Source of the DNA: JBBQWT01 sp038210375
GTDB lineage: Bacteria > Acidobacteriota > Terriglobia > Terriglobales > Acidobacteriaceae
Length of the DNA: 64,000 nt
Reading direction: 5' to 3'
Assembly: GCA_038210375.1 (NCBI GenBank)
Contig: JBBQWT010000015.1
Location: 1-64,000 of the forward strand
This document shows positions 51,708 to 61,500 of this stretch, piece by piece (the first letter of the stretch is position 1; each line of letters opens with the position of its first letter). Position numbers and translations under genes: made by a program. The notes under the pieces were generated by a model, which was not told where the DNA came from, ran no database searches, and saw only the letters and a list, made by a program, of their open reading frames with translations.

Positions 51708-52882
51708 CGACCGCTCGTATTTCGCCAATCCCATCGCGCCCTGCAGCGCCGGCTGCACGCCGCGTGCCGCTCGTCAGCTCACGCTCGTTCGTCATCGTGC
51801 TGGCGCTGCTGGGCATGTGGGCCATCTTCGCTTACCTGACCCACGGCACATTCTTGAGCGCGCGCAACATATCGAACCTCAGCCGCCAGACCGCCGTCAC
51901 CGGAATTCTGGCAATCGGCATGGTGATGATCATCGTGACCGCCAACATCGATCTGTCGGTGGGCTCGCTGGTAGGCCTGTCGGGCCTGGTTTCGGTGCTG
52001 ACTCAGACCACCCTGCACTGGGGCCTTCTGCCTTCGCTGGCCGCGGGACTTCTCGCCGGCCTGGCGGTGGGCCTGCTGCAAGGCACGCTGGTCGCTTACC
52101 TGCGCATCCCGTCTTTCATTGTTACCCTGGGCGGGCTGCTGGCATGGCGGGGCGCCACCAAGGGCGCCAGCGGCGGCAATACCTTCCCCATCAAGGTGGA
52201 ATCTTTCCGCCGTATCGGCCAATCGTATTTGAGCCCAGAGGCTGGCTGGATTCTGGCCATTGTGACCGTGGTGGCAATCGCGGTGTGGACCATCCGCCGC
52301 CGCGGGTCGCGCTCCAGCCTCGGCCTGGCGTCGTGGACACCGCTGGAAACCGCCTTGCGCATCATCGCGCCGGTGTTGCTGGTGGTGGGATTTATCAAGG
52401 CATTGAATTCCTATGCCGGCGTTCCCGTGCCGGTTGTGATTCTGTTGTTCAGCTTGTTTGCCGCCACCGTGGTGATGCAGAATACCCGCTTCGGACGCCA
52501 CCTTTATGCTATCGGCGGCAACGTCGAGGCTGCCCGCCTTTCCGGCATCGATCCGCGCCGCAACGTGCTCGCCGCATTCTGCGTGATGGGGGCGCTGGCC
52601 GCCGTGGCCGGAACCGTGTACACCGCGCGCGTGGGCAGCGCTTCGCCCGATGCCGGAACCCTGCTGGAACTCGATGCCATCGCGGCCTGCGTGATCGGCG
52701 GCGCCAGCCTGGCCGGAGGCCGCGGCACCGTGATCGGCGCCTGCCTGGGCGCGTTGTTCATGGCCAGCCTGGACAATGGAATGTCGCTGCAGAATGTTCC
52801 CGACTTTATTCAGGACATCGTAAAGGGCTTCATCCTGGTGCTGGCCGTGGGTATTGATATGGTGCAGCGCCGCAGTGATTGA
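51704..52882 (+). CDS. xylH: Xylose ABC transporter, permease
   Basis: A 392-residue permease of the BPD-transp-2 family with about ten membrane segments (for example FVIVLALLGMWAIFAYLTHG, GILAIGMVMIIVTANIDLSV, LAGLAVGLLQGTLVAYLRIP). The family signatures NIDLSVGSLVGLSGL and RHLYAIGGNVEAARLSGID are present, and the long central loop matches XylH rather than RbsC. Start GTG 51704 overlaps the xylG stop (GTGA). Confidence 0.95.
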   Translation: MTTARISPIPSRPAAPAARRVPLVSSRSFVIVLALLGMWAIFAYLTHGTFLSARNISNLSRQTAVTGILAIGMVMIIVTANIDLSVGSLVGLSGLVSVLTQTTLHWGLLPSLAAGLLAGLAVGLLQGTLVAYLRIPSFIVTLGGLLAWRGATKGASGGNTFPIKVESFRRIGQSYLSPEAGWILAIVTVVAIAVWTIRRRGSRSSLGLASWTPLETALRIIAPVLLVVGFIKALNSYAGVPVPVVILLFSLFAATVVMQNTRFGRHLYAIGGNVEAARLSGIDPRRNVLAAFCVMGALAAVAGTVYTARVGSASPDAGTLLELDAIAACVIGGASLAGGRGTVIGACLGALFMASLDNGMSLQNVPDFIQDIVKGFILVLAVGIDMVQRRSD

Positions 52883-52900
52883 ACCGTTACGGAGGGATGT

Positions 52901-54376
52901 ATTTATTGTCTAGGCATTGACGTTGGCACGGGGGGAAGCCGCGCTGTTGTCATCGACCATCGCGGCGCGGTGGTGTGCTCGGCATCAGTCGAACATGTCG
53001 CTTTCGCGTCGCCGCAAACTGGATGGGCGGAGCAGGACCCCGCTGACTGGTTTCGCGCTTCGTGCGCCGCGATCACCCAGGCAGCGGCCGCCGCGCCGGG
53101 AAAAATTACCGCGATCTGCCTGACCGGACAGATGCATGGCGCGGTCATGCTCGATGCCGCTGGCAAGGTGGTGCGGCCCGCGCTGATCTGGTGCGACCAG
53201 CGTACCGGCGAGCAATCGCGCGAAATCGAATCTCGCTTTGGCCTGGATGAGATCATTCGTCTGACCTGCAATCGACCGCTCACCAACTTCACGCTTACCA
53301 AGCTGTTGTGGGTGCGGCAGCACGAGCCGGAACACTGGAAGCGCGTCCGCCACATCCTGCTGCCCAAGGATTACGTTCGTTTTCGTCTCTCCGGCGATTA
53401 CGCGATGGATGTCGCCGAGGCCTCGGGCACCTTGCTGCTCGATGTTGCGCGCCGCCAGTGGTCGGCCGATGTTCTCGGGAAACTCGGCATCGATAAGAAT
53501 GTTCTGCCCGCGTTGTTTGAGTCCCCCACCGTTTGCGGGAAGCTGCGGTCCGGCATCGCGTCTGAATTGGGTCTCGATGCGGATGTCCCCATCGTCGCCG
53601 GCGCGGGCGACCAGATGGCGGGCGCGGTGGGCATGGGCATCGTCAGGCCGGGAATGGCGTCCGCGACCATCGGAACATCCGGAGTGGTCTTCGCCGCCAC
53701 CGATCATCCGGCGCTGGATGCGCAAGGACGCCTGCACACCTTTTGCCACGCCATACCCGGACGGTGGTGCGTAATGGGCGTGACCCAGGCCGCGGGGCTA
53801 TCGCTGCGCTGGTTCCGCGACCTGCTGCAGATCGATTCCGCGAAGAATGTGGATCCCTATGATCTCTTGACCGCCGAAGCGGCGACGGCCCCCGCGGGTT
53901 GCGATGGCGTATTGTGGGCGCCGTATCTTATGGGAGAGCGCACGCCGCACCTCGACCCCGGCGCGCGGGGGGCGCTGCTGGGCTTGGCCGCATCGCACCG
54001 GCGCGCCCACGTGCTGCGCGCGGTGATGGAAGGCGTCGCGTTCAGCTTGAAAGATACACTCACCATTTTCGGCGAGATGAATGTGCCGGTCAGCAAGATC
54101 AGGCTGGGCGGAGGAGGCGCGCGCTCCGCGTTGTGGCGCCAGGTGCAGGCCGATGTCTATGGCATGCCCGTCGAAATTCTGCAGGCGGAAGAAGGCGCCG
54201 CCTATGGAGCGGCCATCCTGGCCGGCGCGGGGACCGGCGTATGGAATTCGGTGGATGAGGCCTGTGACGCGGTCGTCGCCGTCCTCGAAACCATCGAACC
54301 CGGTCCCGCGACAGATTTGATGCAGGCGGGGTACCGGCGCTACCGCAGTATTTATCCAGCGTTGAAAAATATTTGA
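52901..54376 (+). CDS. xylB: Xylulokinase, apparently with a non-canonical start
   Basis: FGGY-family kinase that phosphorylates xylulose. The phosphate motif GIDVGTGGSRAVVIDHRG, ICLTGQMHGAVMLD, LIWCDQRTG, LPKDYVRFRLSGDYAMDVAE, VAGAGDQMAGAVGMG and LGGGGARSALWRQVQAD are all present. The frame from the xylH stop contains no ATG, GTG or TTG before GTG 52967/52970, which would delete the DVGTGG motif. GGAGGG (52891-52896) is followed by ATGT and then ATT 52901 in the correct frame; ATG 52897 is in another frame that stops after seven codons. I therefore annotate from ATT 52901 (491 residues). A one-base indel near 52897-52907 is the alternative. Confidence 0.88.
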   Translation: MYCLGIDVGTGGSRAVVIDHRGAVVCSASVEHVAFASPQTGWAEQDPADWFRASCAAITQAAAAAPGKITAICLTGQMHGAVMLDAAGKVVRPALIWCDQRTGEQSREIESRFGLDEIIRLTCNRPLTNFTLTKLLWVRQHEPEHWKRVRHILLPKDYVRFRLSGDYAMDVAEASGTLLLDVARRQWSADVLGKLGIDKNVLPALFESPTVCGKLRSGIASELGLDADVPIVAGAGDQMAGAVGMGIVRPGMASATIGTSGVVFAATDHPALDAQGRLHTFCHAIPGRWCVMGVTQAAGLSLRWFRDLLQIDSAKNVDPYDLLTAEAATAPAGCDGVLWAPYLMGERTPHLDPGARGALLGLAASHRRAHVLRAVMEGVAFSLKDTLTIFGEMNVPVSKIRLGGGGARSALWRQVQADVYGMPVEILQAEEGAAYGAAILAGAGTGVWNSVDEACDAVVAVLETIEPGPATDLMQAGYRRYRSIYPALKNI

Positions 54377-54429
54377 TCGGGCCAGTCGCGGCCGGCACAA
54401 TCAAACACTAAATGTGAAAGAGGCGAAGC

Positions 54430-55602
54430 ATGGCGGCAAAAGATCAGTATCAACCCCGGCCGGAGCATAAATTTTCTTTTGGTTTGTGGACTGTCGCCAA
54501 CCGTGGGCGCGACCCCTTTGGCGATTTCGTGCGGCCCGTCCTCGAACCCACCGACGCCGTCGCGTTGCTGGCCGAGGCAGGGGCGTGGGGCGTGAATTTG
54601 CATGACAACGACCTGGTCCCCATTGACGCGACTCCCGCGGAGCGCGACCGCATCGTGCGCGATTTCAAGAGCGCTTGCAGCCGCCATGGCATCGTCGTGC
54701 CCATGGCCACGGTGTCGTTGTTCTTCCACTCCATATTCCGCGACGGAGCTTTTACATCAAACGATCCCGCGGTGCGCGCCTACGCAATCCAGAAGACCAT
54801 GCGCGCCATGGACCTCGGCGCCGAGCTGGGAGCGCAAATTTTCGTGCTGTGGCTGGGGCGCGATGGCGTGGAAACCGACGCCTGCCGCCGCGCCGAGGAG
54901 GGAATCAAGCGCACCCGAGCCGCCATCGATTACCTGTGCCAGTATTCCATCGACCAGGGATACGGTTACCGATTCGCGCTCGAAGCCAAGCCCAACGAGC
55001 CGCGCGGCGATATTTATTTCCCCACCACCGCGGCCTATCTAGGGTTCATCCCCACGCTCGCCCACCCTGACATGGTCGGCGTCAATCCGGAATTTGCCCA
55101 CGAAACCATGTCGGGGCTGAACTTCATGCACGCTCTCGCGCAGGCGTGGGAGGCAGGCAAGCTTTTTCACGTGGACTTGAACGACCAGATGCCCGGACGC
55201 TTCGATCAGGATTTGCGCTTCGGCTCCGCCAACCTCAAGGCCAGTTTCTTCACCGTGAAGTTTCTGGAAGACGTGGGCTACGATGGCTCCCGCCACTTCG
55301 ACGCACACGCCTATCGCAGCGAAGACGCATCGGGCATTCCCGACTTTGCCCGGGGATGCATGCGAACCTATTTGATTCTCAAGGAAAAGGCGGAACGCTG
55401 GAACAGCGATCGCGAAATTCAGGAACTGCTGCGGGAGCTGGAAACTGCATCGGTCAAACATCCTTCAGTCGCGAAGTATACGAAGAAAGGAGCGGCGGCG
55501 CTGCTGGCGTGGGAGGCTGACCGCGAAGCCATATGCCAAAAGCCGCTGCTTTATGAACGCCTCGACCAGTGGACGATGGAAATATTAATGGGAGTTCGAT
55601 AA
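54430..55602 (+). CDS. xylA: Xylose isomerase
   Basis: Converts xylose to xylulose with two divalent metals. The 390-residue length is that of the short (class I, actinobacterial type) enzymes. Motifs: KFSFGLWTVANRGRDPFGD, WGVNLHDNDLVP with catalytic His, ATVSLFFHSIFRDGAFTSND, YRFALEAKPNEPRGDIY with Glu/Lys ligands, GVNPEFAHETMSGLNF, KLFHVDLNDQMPGRFDQDLR and HFDAHAYRSED. Start ATG 54430 follows AGAGGCG. It lies 53 bases after xylB. Confidence 0.96.
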   Translation: MAAKDQYQPRPEHKFSFGLWTVANRGRDPFGDFVRPVLEPTDAVALLAEAGAWGVNLHDNDLVPIDATPAERDRIVRDFKSACSRHGIVVPMATVSLFFHSIFRDGAFTSNDPAVRAYAIQKTMRAMDLGAELGAQIFVLWLGRDGVETDACRRAEEGIKRTRAAIDYLCQYSIDQGYGYRFALEAKPNEPRGDIYFPTTAAYLGFIPTLAHPDMVGVNPEFAHETMSGLNFMHALAQAWEAGKLFHVDLNDQMPGRFDQDLRFGSANLKASFFTVKFLEDVGYDGSRHFDAHAYRSEDASGIPDFARGCMRTYLILKEKAERWNSDREIQELLRELETASVKHPSVAKYTKKGAAALLAWEADREAICQKPLLYERLDQWTMEILMGVR

Positions 55603-55611
55603 GGAGAAGTG

Positions 55612-57987
55612 ATGCATCTCACCCCGAATGTGTTTCGCGCGACCTGTATCGCTCTGCTGGGCACATCTCTTTGCGGCATGGCCGCCGCACCGCGCAGAAT
55701 CCCGCGACCCAACCAGGCCGCGCCAGATTCCAAGGCATACCGTGATTCCACTTTACCGGTGAATCTGAGGGTCGCGTCCCTGCTGGCGCAGATGACGCTC
55801 GAAGAGAAAGTCGCGCAGGTGCGCGCCATCTGGCCGCCGCTCGAGAAAGAGTCCGATCCGAAATGGACTGACCTGACCACACCCTCGCTCAAAGAAATTG
55901 CCGAGATGAAAGACGGCATCGGCCACGTTTCCAATCCCCGCGGCAAGAGAACGCCGCGGGAGTCAGCGCTTTATGCCAACGCCATCCAGACTTACCTGGC
56001 GAAAAATACGCGGCTGGGAATTCCCGCCATCATTCATGACGAGATTCTGCACGGCCACATGAAGGCCGGCAGCACCGTCTTTCCCCAGCCTCTGGCCATG
56101 GGTTCGAGTTGGGACCCGGCCCTGGTGCAGGAAGTATTTACCACGGCGGCGCATGAAGCTCGCGCCCGCGGATTTCAGCACGTGCTCGGCCCCAACATGG
56201 ACCTGGCGCGGGAACCGCGCTGGGGCCGCACCGAAGAGAGTTACGGTGAAGACCCCTACCTGACGGCGCGCATGGTCACCGCGACCGTCCGCGGACTGCA
56301 GGGCGAGTCCGGCGTCATCGACGGCAACCATGTGATTGCTACCGGCAAGCATTTTGCGGGACACGGTCAGCCCGAAGGCGGAACCAATACCGCCCCGATC
56401 AATATGGGGGAGCGCCAGTTGCGCGAGAACCACTTGCGCACGTTTCAAGCGGCGGTGCAGGATGCGCACCTGCAGAGCATCATGCCCGCATATCACGAGA
56501 TAGACGGCATCCCCAGCCACGCCAATCCGTTTCTGCTGCAAAAAGTCCTGCGCCAGGAGTGGGGCTTTCAGGGAGTGGTTGTCTCTGATTATTTTGCCGT
56601 GAATGATCTGGATGACCGCCATCACGTGGTCGCCGGCTGCGCCCAGGCCGCCATCCTCGCCATCACCACCGGGGTGGATATTGAATTGCCCGATGGCAAG
56701 TGTTACGCGACCCTGGCCGATTCGGTTCGCGGCGGCAAGCTGCCGGAAAGCGTGCTGGATACCGCGGTGGGACGCGTCCTGCGCACTAAATTCATGCTGG
56801 GACTCTTCGAAAATTTTTATGTTGACCCTGACGCCGCCGAGCGTGTCGTGCACACCGCCGCAGCCCAGGACCTGGCACTGCGCATGGCGCGGGAATCCAT
56901 CACCCTGCTGAGGAATGAGCACAACGTGCTGCCTTTGGATCGCGCGAAGCTCAAACAGATCGCGGTGATTGGTCCCAACGCCAATCGCGCTCACTATGGC
57001 GGCTATACCGACGCCGATGCGACGCCGGGGGTGAGTATCCTCGACGGCGTCCGCAGGAAGCTGGAAGGTTCGGCGACGGTCGCGTATGCCGAAGGGTGCA
57101 AGATCACCAGGCAGGGAGGAGTGTGGTGGGCGGACCATGCGGATTTGAGCGACCCCGCGGACGACCAGCGCCTCATCGCCGAAGCCGCACAGGTCGCGGC
57201 AAACTCCGATGCCGTGGTGCTGGTGCTGGGCGGCAACGAAGACACCAATAAAGAAGGATGGGCCGACAATCATCTCGGCGACCGCGACTCCATCGAGTTG
57301 CTCGGGAGGCAGAATGACCTGGTAAAGGCCATCCTCGCCACCGGCAAGCCGACCATTGTGTTCCTGCAAAACAGCGGTCCCCTGGCCATACCCTACATCG
57401 CGGAAAATGTTCCCGCGGTACTTGAGGGCTTCTACCTGGGCGAGCAGGGAGGCACCGCCGCTGCCGACGTTCTCTTTGGCGATTTCAACCCGTCTGGCAA
57501 GCTGCCCGTATCTTTTCCGCGCAGCACCGGCCAGTTGCCCGACTATTACGATCACAAGCCATCGGCGCGCCGCGGCTATCTTTTCACCAGCAAGGAGCCG
57601 GTGTTCCCCTTCGGCCACGGCCTCAGCTACACGACCTTCACTTACCGCAACCTGAAACTCTCGCAGGAGTCGGTTGCCAATGGCCAAACGGTGACGGTCA
57701 GCGTCGATGTATCGAATACGGGCACGCGAGCCGGCGCGGAAGTTGCGCAGATGTATATTCGCGACCGGGTGAGCTCGGTGACCAGGCCAGTGATGGAGTT
57801 GAAAGATTTCGCGCGCGTTTTTCTGCAGCCCGGCGAAACGCGCTCAATCACTTTCTCTCTTACTCCGGATAAACTTGCGTTCTACAACCGGGAAATGAAA
57901 TTCGTGATCGAGCCCGGAATGTTTGACATCATGGTGGGCGGCAGTTCGGCTCGCGTACAAACCGTCACCTTGAACGTGACTCCTTAA
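55612..57987 (+). CDS. Glycoside hydrolase family 3 (probable beta-xylosidase/beta-glucosidase)
   Basis: A 791-residue exported enzyme (signal ATCIALLGTSLCGMAAA) with the three-domain GH3 plan: TIM barrel (RWGRTEESYGEDPYLTARM, GKHFAGHGQPEGG), nucleophile Asp326 in GVVVSDYFAVNDL, alpha/beta sandwich with ITLLRNEHNVLPLD, and a fibronectin type III-like end (VSVDVSNTGTRAGAEVAQMY). AAGGAG precedes ATG 55612. As the last gene of the xyl operon, ten bases after xylA, it most likely releases xylose from xylo-oligosaccharides, but GH3 members from such operons may also act on other beta-glycosides. Confidence 0.93.
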   Translation: MHLTPNVFRATCIALLGTSLCGMAAAPRRIPRPNQAAPDSKAYRDSTLPVNLRVASLLAQMTLEEKVAQVRAIWPPLEKESDPKWTDLTTPSLKEIAEMKDGIGHVSNPRGKRTPRESALYANAIQTYLAKNTRLGIPAIIHDEILHGHMKAGSTVFPQPLAMGSSWDPALVQEVFTTAAHEARARGFQHVLGPNMDLAREPRWGRTEESYGEDPYLTARMVTATVRGLQGESGVIDGNHVIATGKHFAGHGQPEGGTNTAPINMGERQLRENHLRTFQAAVQDAHLQSIMPAYHEIDGIPSHANPFLLQKVLRQEWGFQGVVVSDYFAVNDLDDRHHVVAGCAQAAILAITTGVDIELPDGKCYATLADSVRGGKLPESVLDTAVGRVLRTKFMLGLFENFYVDPDAAERVVHTAAAQDLALRMARESITLLRNEHNVLPLDRAKLKQIAVIGPNANRAHYGGYTDADATPGVSILDGVRRKLEGSATVAYAEGCKITRQGGVWWADHADLSDPADDQRLIAEAAQVAANSDAVVLVLGGNEDTNKEGWADNHLGDRDSIELLGRQNDLVKAILATGKPTIVFLQNSGPLAIPYIAENVPAVLEGFYLGEQGGTAAADVLFGDFNPSGKLPVSFPRSTGQLPDYYDHKPSARRGYLFTSKEPVFPFGHGLSYTTFTYRNLKLSQESVANGQTVTVSVDVSNTGTRAGAEVAQMYIRDRVSSVTRPVMELKDFARVFLQPGETRSITFSLTPDKLAFYNREMKFVIEPGMFDIMVGGSSARVQTVTLNVTP

Positions 57988-58088
57988 TAGATAAGTTGGA
58001 TTGCAGTTTCATGCGCCCTGCGTGAACCCGGCTTAGGAGTCTGTGTCACAACTAAAACAATTTCGCCATCTCCAACCCCCTCCCCGGT

Positions 58089-58318
58089 GTCATCCTGACG
58101 ACCCCCGGCTTTATCGGGGTGAGGAAGGACCCCTACTGTTCGACAAGTATTTCCCCGGAGGCTTTTTCGGTCTTGCAGTACGGGTCCGGCGCCGCGCTCG
58201 ACCGCCACCGTACAGTGGTCAGTATTCGGCTGAGATGAACCATCGGGTTAACTGAGAGTTGGCAGAGGGTAGGGATTCTTCCTCACCCCGATAAAGCCGG
58301 GGGTCGTCAGAATGACAG
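58089..58318. repeat. Inverted repeat pair, family B (MITE/REPIN-like)
   Basis: Arm 1 at 58089-58136 (GTCATCCTGACGACCCCCGG start) is repeated inverted as arm 2 at 58271-58318 over about 48 bases with few mismatches. Each arm contains its own small hairpin (CCCCG, GCTTTAT, CGGGG). About 134 bases lie between. A single arm also occurs at 35851-35900. Confidence 0.82.
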
Positions 58319-58423
58319 CCCGTGGGGGGCTGCCAAGAGCCGTTCCTTAGCAATCTTTTAAGAAAGAAAGCAAGGATGCTGGAGATGGCGAGATTCTCCG
58401 TCGGCAAAGATCGAAAAGGGGAT

Positions 58424-58489
58424 ACAGCGGCTATGGAACCGCTATAAAAGAACGAGATCTCCCGAATCGAGCGCTCTGGTTGGGACACA
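58424..58489 (+). repeat. Repeat family C, degenerate right end
   Basis: A palindrome-like AGCGGCTATGGAACCGCT is followed by AAAAGAACGAGATCTCC and GCGCTCTGGTTGGGACAC, which align with 29797-29840 downstream of the family C palindrome there. Confidence 0.65.
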
Positions 58490-58555
58490 GACTCTTACAC
58501 GGCGACGCCGCGCTGTTATATCCTCAACGTTTCATTTCATCTCCCCGGAGCCTAT

Positions 58556-61500
58556 GTGCTGCTTAACCGAAAAATCCTGGTCACCTTTGCGCTGCTGGGC
58601 GTGGCTTGCCATGCGCCGCTAGCCGCTCAATCCATATCGCCTTCCAACTTCGCGGAGATGCGATGGAGGCTGGTGGGCCCTTTTCGCGGTGGCCGGACCT
58701 TGAGCGCGGTCGGCGTCCCCGGCAATCCCAGTGTTTTTTATTCCGGCGCGGTCGGCGGCGGGATTTGGAAATCCACCGATGCGGGCACGACCTGGCAGCC
58801 GATGTTTGATGGCCCGGCCGGCGGTCCTTCATCCTCCATCGCATCGATCGGCGCGCTGGCCGTGGCGCCATCTGACGCCAACGTGATTTATGCCGGCTCC
58901 GGCGAAGCCGATATGCGTTCCGACATCACCTACGGCAACGGAATGTATAAATCCACCGATGCCGGTAAGACCTGGCTTCATATCGGACTCGAAGATTCGC
59001 GCCAGATCGGACGCATTGTGGTGGACCCGCGCAACCCTGACATCGTCCTGGTCGCCGCACTGGGACACGCCTATGGACCCAATCACCAGCGCGGCGTCTT
59101 CCGCACCACCGACGGCGGAAAGAGTTGGAAGCAGGTGCTGTACAAAGACGATGATACCGGCGCCATCGACCTTGCTAGCGATCCGCAGGATGGGCGCACC
59201 GTCTATGCGTCTTTGTGGCAGACGCGGCGGCCGCCTTGGAATGTGTATCCTCCCTCCAACGGGCCGGGCAGCGGGCTCTATAAATCTTCCGATGGCGGCG
59301 TCACCTGGCGGCAGTTGCTAGGAAATGGCCTGCCCTCGGAAGGGCTGGGCCACATCGGGATTGCGGTAGCGCCTTCTGATGCCGGCCGCGTGTACCTGAT
59401 GGTTGATGCCAAAGAGGGCGGTCTCTACCGTTCCGATGATGCCGGCGCTCACTGGGTGCGGGCCGATAGCGAACGGCGAATCTGGGGCCGGGGATGGTAC
59501 TTCGGCGGCATCACCGTTGATCCGAAAAATCCCGACGTGGTTTTCGTTTCCAATACTTCGATTTATAAATCCATCGATGGCGGCCATAGTTTCACCGCAT
59601 TCAAAGGCGCGCCCGGCGGCGACGATTATCACAGCGTCTGGATCGCGCCCGGCGATTCGATGCGCATGGCCGTGGCCACCGACCAGGGATCGATCGTCAC
59701 CCTGAATGGCGGCCAGACCTGGAGCTCCTGGTATAACCAGCCCACCGGGCAGTTCTACCGGGTAAGCGTAGACCACCGTTTTCCCTACTGGCTGTACGGG
59801 GCGCAGCAGGATAGCGGCGCGATGACCGTGCCCAGCCGCAGCAATTTTGCCGCTCCCTCGGAGCGTGACTGGCGGCCTATCGGTGTGGGCGGCGAAAGTG
59901 GAATGCTCGCGCCCGACCCCGCCGACTCCAATATCGTGTTCGGCGGCGCCGTGTCACGTTTCGATCTCGCCAGCGGTGAGGAGCAGGACGTCTCTCCGGC
60001 CATCGACGCCGGAACTTCGGGGGTCAAGAATGCGCCCTTCCGCAGCACCTGGACGCTGCCCCTGGTATTTTCTCCCGCTGACCATCACAAGCTTTACTTC
60101 GCGCACCAGTCCATGTTCCGCACCATCAACGGCGGCAAATCGTGGGATGAGATCAGCCCTGACCTGACCCGGGAAAATCCCGGCGTGCCGGATAATCTCG
60201 ATCCTATTACGGCGAAGTCAGGGCTCGCCAGTCCGCGCAAAGGCGTCGTCTTTTCCATCGCGCCGTCGCCACTTGATTCCAACTTGATCTGGGCCGGCAC
60301 CGACGACGGGCTGATTCACCGCACGCTGGACGATGGCCGGCACTGGCAGAATGTCACTCCCGTGGCGCTCACGCCGTGGAGCAAGGTGGGCACGATCGAA
60401 GCCTCGCGCTTCGATAAGAACATCGCTTACGCGGCCGTGGACCGGCATCGCCTCGAAGATCTGCGCGCCTACATCTACCGCACGCGCGATGCCGGCCGGA
60501 GCTGGCAATCGATCTCCGAGGGAATTCCTGAAGGCGCATACGTAAATGTGGTGCGCGAAGACCGCGAGCGCCCAGGGCTGCTGTACGCCGGCACCGAGCT
60601 GGGCATGTACGTGAGTTTTAATGACGGCGGCGCGTGGCAGCCGCTGCAATTGAACCTGCCGGTGGCGTCGGTCCGCGACATCGCCGTGACCGGCGACGAC
60701 CTGGTGATCGCTACCCATGGCCGCGCGCTATGGATTCTGGATGACGTAACCCCGCTGCGGCAAATGCAGCAAGCCGGCAATTCGCCGGGTGAAGCGCTAC
60801 AGCTCTTCAAACCGCAGACTGCGTTGCGGGTGCGTCCGGGTTCCGATCAGGGGACGCCTTATCCTCCGGAAATTCCGCACGGCGAAAACCCTCCGGCCGG
60901 CGCCATCATCGACTATTACGTTCCTGCTGCCGCGGCCGCGAGTTCCGCAGCGTCCCCGGGCGTGGTGCTGGAAATTCTGGACAGCGCCGGAACCGTAGCC
61001 CGCCGCTTGGCCAGCGATGACCCGGTCACGCCGGTGGACGAGAAGACACTCGACATTCCCATGTATTGGATCCATCCCGCCAAAACACTTTCGGCGGCGC
61101 CGGGCATGCACCGCTTCGTCTGGGATCTTCATTTTTCATCGCCGCTGCACGGACTGCGGCGCGGACGGCGCGAAGTGGTGGGCCCATGGGCGCCGCCGGG
61201 CCGCTACACCGTGCGTCTGTGGTCCGATGGCAGTCACCTTGAACAGCCATTGCTCTTGAAAATCGATCCACGCCTGGCGGCCAGCGGATGCGGCGCTCCC
61301 GAAGTAAAAATGCCGTCTGCCTGCCCCAACCTGCAGAAGGAATTTGCGGCGGCACAAAGAGCGCTGGCGGCGTCCGCCCAGATCGCGGCCGCGCTGGCCG
61401 AGGAAGGCAGGCTCTCCAAACAGCTTGATGGGTTGCAAGCCAAAGCAGTGGGTAACGGGGTGATCGCAGCGGCTTTAGGAAAATTCAAAGACCAAATGGC

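Larger units (their letters stand above)
57988..58555. other. Repeat-rich intergenic region
   Basis: About 570 bases between the xyl operon and the BNR protein gene. It holds the inverted pair of repeat family B (58089-58318) and a degenerate copy of the family C end (58424-58489). Short open frames on both strands are repeat-derived and not called. The promoter for the BNR gene must lie after about 58490. Confidence 0.7.

Noticed and set aside
52917..53123. Alternative plus-strand frame at the beginning of xylB
   Set aside because: It encodes an Arg-rich shadow product; the xylB frame carries all conserved kinase motifs.
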